Assembly (NCBI GenBank): GCA_019323525.1
Contig: JAHWHD010000074.1
Span: 1 to 19,557, forward strand
Direction of reading: 5' to 3'
From: Candidatus Woesearchaeota archaeon
GTDB lineage: Archaea > Nanobdellota > Nanobdellia > Woesearchaeales > JAHWHD01
DNA: 19,557 bases
The notes under the pieces were generated by a model. The model searched no databases, had not been told where the DNA came from, and worked only from the letters and a program-made list of their open reading frames with translations. Made by a program: the position numbers and the translations under genes. This document shows positions 18,501 through 19,557 of the stretch, one piece after another (position 1 is the stretch's first letter; the number at the start of each line of letters is the position of its first letter).

Positions 18501-19557
18501 GATGAATTCGCTCTTTAGGTTATACGTGCGAATAAATGAGTTTCATTACGAAATAGGTCACGAAAATATAGAAAAGACAGGGAAGTACATAGATGGTTTG
18601 TTCGGCTCATGGATGCCTAGAGGGTTGGACTTTAGGTTATACGAGCACGGTGCTAAATTGATTTTTTATTCAGTGCCTCTAAATACTGAATCGTCAGGAA
18701 TACCTAGTTTTGGATTTATTACTGAAATTAAGGGGAGTGACGGTTCTTCAATTGAATATATGCGCCTTGATGATTTAGAAAAAGGAGTGTTCTCAGGGTC
18801 ATATGAAGATTTACCAACATATAGAGAGATAGACATCTGGAATAGTATCCCTTATGGAAAGCTTCCAAATGCTCTACAAGACGAAAGACTGGTTAGTTCA
18901 AATAATATCAAAGTCAAGGCAAGGAGCGATGTCAAAAGGAAACAGGATAGAGAGAAAAACGTTCCAATGTTTGAAGATGTTAAAATCTACGACGATGAAC
19001 TTTATGGCTGGGACAGGGAAATGATTGAACAGGACATATTCTTTGACGAAGACAAGGTTATACCAAGACCAGTTCCAGAGCCTAGTGCTGTTTCTAAGTT
19101 GTTAAGCGCATTAAATCCGTTCAATATTCCAAAGCATATTAAAACATTTAGGCTGGGAAGTGCAGCGGAGACAATATCTAATTATAATCAAGAGAAGAGC
19201 AAGTTGCAGAAAGAGTTAAGAGATATAGAAATTTGGTTCAATGAAGATGTTGCTAAACTATCTAAAGATGATCTTGGTTATGATTTACACGTGGATTACT
19301 TAAGGGAGGATTACCAGCGAGAAAGTACCCCTTATAAAAGAAGACTTTCAGAGCTGGAATGGGATTTCAAGAATAGTATAAAGGCTTTAGAAAGATATGG
19401 AGAGGTTAAACTAGAACAATCCGCGTTAGAAAGGGTTTCTAAGCTTTACTATGATGGGCTTATAACGCAGCAGGAGTATGAAGATGCATTGTATAAAGGA
19501 CAGATACCGTTTGTTGCTGCAGGTGAACTAGAGGAAGGCATTGAACCTGTTGAAGGG
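3514..19557 (+). CDS. giant secreted multidomain protein (3'-partial, at least 5348 residues)
   Basis: The frame is read codon by codon from the ATG at 3514 to the last base without a stop, so about 600 kDa is a minimum. The start is fixed by GGTGA, by the ATGA overlap with the RHH gene and by a signal peptide (residues 1-22). Modules in order by residue: HExxH peptidase (427-483), HD (757-869), PHP (1155-1375), HEAT block (about 1941-2295), ABC1/UbiB-type kinase (2590-2960), HEAT (about 3067-3450), SHOCT-like hairpin plus linker (3490-3542), HEAT (about 3553-4116), GT9-like transferase (about 4164-4464), papain-like Cys-His peptidase (4581-4779), methyltransferase fold (4831-4940 and beyond), coiled coil and a second SHOCT-like hairpin (5220-5348). 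Only three Cys are seen. No adhesin domain or internal membrane segment is obvious in this part. Processing, target and purpose are inferred; an exported effector polyprotein fits best. Confidence 0.9.
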   Translation, partial: MKFDKIIGLVLMVLLVASTVNAACITPLAEETYTKQIEDAGQVATPAKVFAYWYYNEHKTEFDDIGYSREESLKLLEGVYEAESGVVEGEEARVPEVAPEAIPETETIPASQLQTTERISDLPVEDYTITSEQNVPVILGSEDSRWTGRSVDDLVVFTEQTRDIEVAVNRGDNEELLDRFRNSVRGSRERETLGATDIDSVKFLGTKADGVTTVVLLQKDNKRYYIETSPTETVVRTPEVVEGRQRLVQVDEATKQEITNDVDRYATAGRKILYSQNAFVAKEATELPQVTIKISRDQEFDARVKDLPAPIRIMTSIVAPVAKMLIPESDLLRQVPITDARLPGAVYTPAATGRQEAITTAIETDSMLNYVYTKFGIAVDESRRVYLLNEFYQEIRRRADAGALYLPQIRTIFAPETWDIDKRILAHEMAHHIWTGLTQQQRQEWIDFVRDNHPGYLEQLAADPIHKQYDINTRQGLEKLADEAFAYIFDAIFSGERPIIRTDISESDMDMYIKFGLMTEQHKQESILRRTQHLTETRTLQQIRFWDDLVFGENIDPVLFESETGISLLEANSLPIMERLSKLEQYFEKLDDEEVYVKLYSGSPLLRFVEQQGYSLEQYNNLPLYRRRGVKQAALEMMRAPPAPETLEEYEATEPALTTRQEIAEPQATSLLELVEKSETELGLSARSELSDLAITELGITSASEIGVVNDILLELSGDEAVKFMNLVNTNDDVRTAFILYVDHVSRSPLRVDVKWHNLAHAAEHVIEGVELLKSKGVSEQVQTSYMVAALLHDTGYYVENEYGTIQTGHEDDSIRFVTSNAERLGLSENDLEDIVFMIEGTKFATQPDAFTGRGSDVVYAAKILAALDVLPTTKNALARVKFLQEEFVRDKQVLTQAGETELAARIFASPSGIEQVAGSSGFWAFVAKPRVEALGVFEDIMAVPGIKQDYDNSVEVAGRLNALLTKVKGSETVEPQRLTSDELNELRQIGEDIDTDVQPIIDIHNSIPVRAGELVERGARVLAESPELIAAGEGEVAVPSEGVGYEEVFEPLALEIKSFKEEFSDKVQEAIESGGQAALSELITNLEEEIEHPTTVGRTLAAPVEELKKIREHVPEKEQERIDKIIDKNPHDEEFSEYIGTINAPFKARGFISHCHTKTFSDGAFSVDEVIEKAVIGQFSVLSITDHNSIGAYELQGEEGDEYRLLGGTERYYYKEIDGHIYTLADGQFIDTGIMLQPGVEMAPSMAHLIPDEGYHMLFYFKDIKSLKEFYKENFRLDELSFLDYHYLENDGLTMLRSAKKYGGATILAHPDWLGGYMLKRYSQDPQVKQILEEIDGFEIINGGNLFEWMNSKSFGEINDAAPGKVLISGADMHYGEFTAYSNFHSEQDLNKDNLFQAIKSKDPEGKNLIVPRGKVSTLSDKLQEVISMSDYINRQWRRNLRRLISIYGSTQNIGIRSIYKTIRSLFRKTDTIEDVREVSIEGNVGTYLIQGREYSVVFSEAPYFSGTRVRKIARVIRNIRQNIDPEKAASNYGMEFFPVLELAEPTILDKTELTSEDILDLLKIDYFNVLGDEEKGRYVRLIIDSFNKKSEELANAKAVFKEASSLLELKLKPRFKYSYSRQLGEASALSKYLSEDRVNLVIALMRIGETKDSLEFIRGLFIDEGLIFSSYKNHILFRDVVNALPENDPYIDYDLLKKALPEGFVRDEEVIEDSTTVVTKRWMEILEEKSKGIREEVVDVTPVTETLRSNVVYVASNLMGQEPIVIEIASRWRAGMIDDLEAALSESGVEEPAKVAEEVRFALTSGTVAARVSADGHINPGVVASMIGDPVTSIDAEDEFVAEWKPKLLEAMVWETEGNLLGFASEDVKATYQDELADAETRRLFRQGWSGKKNEWLWFLKPRPRGEFLSRYDKVRGDILEAGEKAAAGFDTLLNTLIYDLDNSNRIKAAEELAKVGDASVGGVLIKEAQDSRNSPGIRASILRTIAQIGQRDVFDDEVSIGLRNIARSPYNLNIYNLAINALGVMKYGDFFEKGTSVEFLISELRVHEYEKNPIIWALGDLGDERALPALERLASEGKANRFTNEQTAAVDAIAKIGGNRALYFLFETWAGGDFDAKQHARWAIWAYGDQVVDRVIEKLNDKEYLGRANYLEEELIDALGKIEYENEDRKRKAASKLVDLLERDDVNHETINTALNALGEGVVDILIDNLKSPKFDSSIKRNRILQAILQIGEIKTTQEIVIPTMVDAFKEKELRNRAGLILAKIGMPAYEPVKEMITQDADQDKIEKTVLTLSMIDAMNAKEEGTVNSIFFGDREEPLQKWILYKLLLQHGLGDRKRVYREEAYKLYYDELGGREDDLERELGTILELFETPSLKRDDMLLDLIDRKASKLEQANRIASFLSKNSGGVDELDMFPVDEQDIISEVPVSVFAREIVRAYNREKRIELLKLLIGISDKFDTGVYETIEIGGRPRVGYSTYKIKDKDEAAKFRNSIFSASETEFNSFIEFLMKGNGGVFDPITVADQKQMDDFLNEVFNFFVPETEVTGITRERISIAFHTIFQTYSPDRRTAIFITLLNLKEKLKDASMGEKYKLFLSSLGAAGVKAGQFLSEQEGIIESAELRDSLGQLKEAVKPFSKQEAFEVINTNRLENEVAALGTRLGSGSIKQVHLATLEDGSEVAIKIKRPGLDDLLDEDFKVLVTVVNELKKTGMEIPDIVDFVREGIEKESDFRNEVEAAALIGNLGYKSPEEKHYNVKFAKILESNKDMIVEEAVKGVSFSLLMQMMEHKEDILLEDAELKREVMSNLGFEESQIDTILSLDKSDIEKLLSFDVNEISDILLDHIFYQIFDAGLFHGDPHGGNFMITPNGEIYIIDLGDIGKLEANERRALSGVVIGISRQDVEYTLLNVDKILGSRQSEEIKNSITYIINSDKPVIEKMKDLWITVSNKAKGPGKDSFNSAMKTLAKVDYLIRLSGKDEKFFRRHGVGLANYYDLTAAKVKQYFGMVESAPELEDVKEELTGEEGEKEKGEVEDKVISLLEKGYMVAGITGRGVNRKNPMYEESEKGILEIGEAAVPYLLRYLESEQVHSPYIASTLAKIGGESVLELMKQRVNSELYHVSNAAIEVIGKIGSEEEFPILRDALLDGGWRYETGTVIDAMENMDDKRTFGVVIEFLVSDHARYMTSPVLKSKIRNLLLKMGDEELSEMQATYDGLEPVKPDDVEYVKNRIRMIIGHDYYSELAQEEYFSKIYFTPRGEHAGRDLIQDVIETLTKRNEVKQKILEALKASEGSAEIIEEIDKLRTYQEEVYSEGKGALLKYGTEIVPALLEASEYDDMNKEVLFGLLGDIGDSRALPLLIRNLDNARYRGIVAQALSKIGDEQAIKPMVDYLVKNMFYLRELRRPIISFGDKSLPYLKEAISDKKVDEHHVNDIEKMIDEIESMAPEERLQERGESQEALTSLASRILIVMAEELERYVEGGDVGGLTPIQQEFLDELLEQGKITQNEYKQALETGQMPFIAAGEGEVAVPGEGVGYEEVGLVGVEELPEAQRTEIEYHLDTLKYGDLDSRLRASQKLWEIGEGSVPFIISALNEESIPKSIGVRILGFIGGARARDVIVRYISDPNYNVRAEVAGALGRIKDPDSIEILIGLRNDDSDYVRIVAGNALGEIGAPALERLHQLMGESESDVRFALVPLRFISDDSSIPYLVESYKYENTDIRNEIREFFILGSEKRINTLVSYLEVDKLTPYALELVEDFGKKEAVEPLIRLLGHQDSEVRLKAAKILVESQDPRVIEPLSEAFNEPAIAEGLALRFVTRIVSEDDFMRFSSEFESRPEKTRVALLKAFSDAYIFQKRLALNFLQKQYESENENIRAAAITGLTKLDKEGETLLRGLSDKSTKVRAASLEAYIEANQYDIEDRHIDLLVDHLRGKGVEVGEVAVRWLATLSKYDILKNQFKGDELDNEIALVLLENGDDNYRSYVDQLLKDSNRRKRTIDVIGKLNLIEHAPQLFGLLDTEESSLSIDALTNMDGEPILEKVVQLLDHKEPKVRRFAAEKILEQSSYLKDVVSNGEELINTVQKMHNEGLQLRDTVELVERLALVSPEMFTPAVMDDLSSIYGDRLRYARFFVSGRKEGLEILETEVQREFKSRVLEGKKEIVIVHNFQDGIGDELIRVTTLVESLLDANPELKIKIFTARPYLYDSHERLEVDSLFGLLGEQTSGYDMVINFEGPPNQRTNQWSNIASRIISNSIDTVVLQNQGSHDIHMLMGGLEVDLEFSGNVYLTSYRFLAEMGVPFKIEEESRNSIIVNKEGEFTEQWWKDNELENKKVVALNLFGGTIKEKGITNREEFREIVNDLIKQGYHVLVLPNHQEWGTVEEAMRMVEGIDKGLTVVEVVPGDQPTFLKNVVSKSDLVVTVEGGLMHLAYLLGKKHIALEAEKSGSFRYWKSVGSSEDQAHVGRGSDFETTLSSLEEPGLTPENLAYAQRNLQEMESDVQEIAARWWGTEKNYEVLRQMLVKAGKDPGLATEISFAMMGGMPDAEVARETVFFEENPLATTLYEEVLGYEQQGIVPYEISERLEARFTELDEKTYDCHSFAWGFMNSIGVPAPATLEVEKPNLEDFEDETDYLVELRNRLQLMRETAAGQVSVKEQQRFTEGIYKNSVQIPIKQHSVDEYLLAQQEGVNKVREVIAELKRGFSSRLILISNNEPGNDFYDAHSTVVLGETQDGNDLWVIEKAQVGAPIRVKRLSKVIEDWSLGRYQNLNINILKRRVEDIVEVGPAVPAEGVEHITIYQLKAADETTTLEEWGENLYNFWVPRSLDIKTMYEQAKAVSTNDEPVIVSIGSGTAITEYLLAKRGAEVYAVDPDLGQIQAAAEKYDLVPHPDIQNVWIPRKGGKNDGLKLTLIKGDHVTFKEQINSLGVNTIQYPQEIIDLQEEVHRLRRQFISEMRPLQNELYKLNNDLPDYLEREEQLYSKMKVVMDDVYKPMMNSLFRLYVRINEFHYEIGHENIEKTGKYIDGLFGSWMPRGLDFRLYEHGAKLIFYSVPLNTESSGIPSFGFITEIKGSDGSSIEYMRLDDLEKGVFSGSYEDLPTYREIDIWNSIPYGKLPNALQDERLVSSNNIKVKARSDVKRKQDREKNVPMFEDVKIYDDELYGWDREMIEQDIFFDEDKVIPRPVPEPSAVSKLLSALNPFNIPKHIKTFRLGSAAETISNYNQEKSKLQKELRDIEIWFNEDVAKLSKDDLGYDLHVDYLREDYQRESTPYKRRLSELEWDFKNSIKALERYGEVKLEQSALERVSKLYYDGLITQQEYEDALYKGQIPFVAAGELEEGIEPVEG
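4621..5013 (+). other. HExxH zinc metallopeptidase module
   Basis: Residues about 370-500 of the giant protein. HEMAHH gives His427, Glu428 and His431 of an HExxH motif, and ADEAFAY about 50 residues later offers Glu483 as the third, gluzincin-type ligand. The family would hydrolyse peptides outside the cell or in a target cell. The N-terminal 340 residues before it have no recognisable fold. The subfamily cannot be named. Confidence 0.65.
5755..6123 (+). other. HD-superfamily phosphohydrolase module
   Basis: Residues about 748-870. WHNLAHAAEHV (His757, His761, His765), then LLHDTGY with His793-Asp794, then a His810-Glu811 pair, then Asp869 in AAKILAALD: the usual H...HD...D metal ligands. 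HD enzymes of this shape cut phosphate from nucleotides or related compounds. The substrate is unknown. All key residues seem intact. Confidence 0.75.
6601..6660 (+). repeat. linker repeat, copy 1
   Basis: Encodes AAGEGEVAVPSEGVGYEEV (residues 1031-1049) between the HD and PHP modules. By eye 52 of 60 bases match the copy at 14080-14139, with changes mostly at third codon positions, so the peptide rather than the DNA is conserved. It may be a flexible spacer or a processing site. Confidence 0.75.
6955..7713 (+). other. PHP-family metal phosphoesterase module
   Basis: Residues about 1148-1400. All PHP motifs are visible: HCHTKTFSDG (His1155, His1157, Asp1163), ITDHN (Asp1187, His1188), PGVEM (Glu1242) with His1257, LAHPD (His1311), DGFEIINGG, and GADMH (Asp1373, His1375). 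PHP enzymes use a trinuclear metal site to hydrolyse phosphoesters, acting on small molecules or nucleic acids. Free-standing relatives are usually cytosolic, so its place in an exported chain is odd. Confidence 0.85.
7714..9333 (+). other. unassigned helical region of the giant protein
   Basis: Residues about 1401-1940. It is coding throughout but I recognise no family. It starts with a basic stretch (RQWRRNLRR, near 1437), passes through several amphipathic helices and ends in a Trp-rich patch (GWSGKKNEWLWFLKPRPRG, near 1890-1908) before the first HEAT block. Confidence 0.5.
9334..10400 (+). other. HEAT/PBS-lyase-like repeat block 1
   Basis: Residues about 1941-2295. Repeated helical hairpins of about 30-35 residues, for example RIKAAEELAKVGD, ALGDLGDERALPALERL and AVDAIAKIGGNRALYFL. 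They form a superhelical scaffold for protein binding. Another 290 residues without a recognised fold lie between it and the kinase module. Confidence 0.75.
11281..12400 (+). other. ABC1/ADCK/UbiB-type kinase module
   Basis: Residues about 2590-2960. The family's own KxGQ motif (Lys2608 to Gln2611), a nucleotide loop LGSGSIKQVH (from 2664), the ATP-binding Lys2686 in VAIKIKRPG, EKESDFRNEVEAA, the catalytic HGDPHGGN (2858-2865) and the metal-binding DLGD (2878-2881). Known members are ATPases or kinases linked to quinone and lipid metabolism in cytosol or organelles. Here the module lies between HEAT blocks of an exported protein. The loop is Gly-rich where the family normally has an Ala-rich one. 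Confidence 0.85.
12712..13860 (+). other. HEAT/PBS-lyase-like repeat block 2
   Basis: Residues about 3067-3450. Repeats such as ILEIGEAAVPYLLRYLE, ASTLAKIGGESVLELMK, GLLGDIGDSRALPLLIRNL and ALSKIGDEQAIKPMVDYL. A break near 13150-13430 contains charged helices instead of clear repeats. Confidence 0.75.
13981..14139 (+). repeat. SHOCT-like hairpin plus linker repeat, copy 2
   Basis: Residues 3490-3542. FLDELLEQGKITQNEYKQAL resembles the SHOCT hairpin (two short helices around G-x-I-T-x-x-E-Y), and runs directly into PFIAAGEGEVAVPGEGVGYEEV, nearly the same linker as at 6601-6660. The same hairpin-linker order returns at the right edge (19441-19557). Confidence 0.65.
14170..15860 (+). other. HEAT/PBS-lyase-like repeat block 3
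   Basis: Residues about 3553-4116, the longest and most regular block: DSRLRASQKLWEIGEGSVPF, VRAEVAGALGRIKDPDSIEIL, VRIVAGNALGEIGAPALERL, VRLKAAKILVESQDPRVIEPL, VRAASLEAYIEA and VRRFAAEKILEQ. The V-R-x-x-A pattern is typical of PBS-lyase-type HEAT repeats. Confidence 0.85.
16003..16905 (+). other. GT9-like (heptosyltransferase-fold) glycosyltransferase module
   Basis: Residues about 4164-4464. The N-terminal half has IVIVHNFQDGIGDELIRVTTL, like the GD motif of ADP-heptose:LPS heptosyltransferases. The C-terminal half has VVALNLFGG, GYHVLVLPN, VPGDQPTFLKNVVSKSDLVV and VEGGLMHLAYLLGKKHIAL, matching the acceptor-side signature usually written DxGxxHLA. Glu4425 stands where Asp is normal. Sugar transfer is plausible but donor and acceptor are unknown. 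Archaea rarely have this family. Confidence 0.65.
17254..17850 (+). other. papain-like (NlpC/P60- or CHAP-shaped) Cys-His peptidase module
   Basis: Residues about 4581-4779. YDCHSFAWGFMNSIG puts Cys4600 at the start of a helix, and FYDAHSTVVLGE puts His4725 at the start of a strand; a polar residue in the next strands (LWVIEKAQ) could finish the triad. This order fits papain-fold peptidases or amidases. It could cut peptidoglycan-like material, host proteins, or the giant chain itself. The exact family is not identified. Confidence 0.5.
18004..18330 (+). other. SAM-dependent methyltransferase (Rossmann) module
   Basis: From residue about 4831. VIVSIGSGTAITEYLLAKRG (Gly4852, Gly4854) is motif I and VYAVDPD (Asp4873) motif II of class I methyltransferases, followed by KLTLIKGDHVTF. 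A coiled coil (about 4940-4990) then interrupts the fold; GSWMPRGLDFRLYEHGAKLIFY further on (near 5033) may be its remaining part. The substrate is unknown. Confidence 0.6.
19171..19557 (+). other. coiled coil, SHOCT-like hairpin and linker, copy 3
   Basis: Residues 5220-5348. A charged coiled coil (NYNQEKSKLQKELRDIEIW onward) leads into SKLYYDGLITQQEYEDALYKG (SHOCT-like) and PFVAAGELEEGIEPVEG. The linker is shorter on the AAGE pattern than the other copies, and the window ends inside it, so another module probably follows. Confidence 0.6.

Overview
The window holds four genes. By far the largest is a gigantic open reading frame that enters at 3514 on the + strand and is still open at the last base (5348 codons without a stop, no end in sight). 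The organism looks like an archaeon, probably a small host-associated lineage of the DPANN type. The divergent intergenic region carries two copies of the same TATA-box octamer (TTTATATA), each at the right distance from a start codon. The plus-strand transcript would be nearly leaderless. The giant gene has a GGTGA ribosome-binding motif of the archaeal kind. Arginine is written mostly AGA/AGG and isoleucine often ATA. The alternative is a bacterium such as an Omnitrophota member, a group known for giant genes. The sequence alone does not exclude this.

Layout. Positions 3-2576 (+) are the 3' part of a gene open at the left edge. It encodes a degenerate GGDEF-like nucleotide-cyclase fold followed by two Hanks-type Ser/Thr kinase domains. 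Positions 2573-3256 (-) encode a 227-residue protein of unknown function that converges on the kinase gene with overlapping stop codons. Positions 3257-3382 are a divergent promoter region. Positions 3383-3517 (+) encode a 44-residue ribbon-helix-helix (RHH) regulator of CopG type. Its promoter contains two palindromes that look like its own operators. Its stop overlaps the start of the giant gene (ATGA), so the two are an operon.

The giant protein starts with a signal peptide and strings together, in order: an HExxH metallopeptidase, an HD phosphohydrolase, a PHP phosphoesterase, a HEAT-repeat block, an ABC1/UbiB-type kinase, two more HEAT blocks, a GT9-like glycosyltransferase, a papain-like Cys-His peptidase, a SAM-dependent methyltransferase fold and a coiled coil. 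Near-identical linkers (AAGEGE...EGVGYEEV) and SHOCT-like hairpins punctuate it. Key catalytic residues are present in most modules. The whole 5348 residues contain, by eye, only three cysteines, one of them the predicted catalytic Cys of the papain-like module.

My reading (inference) is an exported multi-effector polyprotein, possibly processed at its repeated linkers and delivered to a partner or host cell, with expression held in check by the small co-transcribed RHH protein. No RNA genes, CRISPR arrays, insertion sequences or attachment sites were seen, and there is no gene-free stretch longer than 126 bases.
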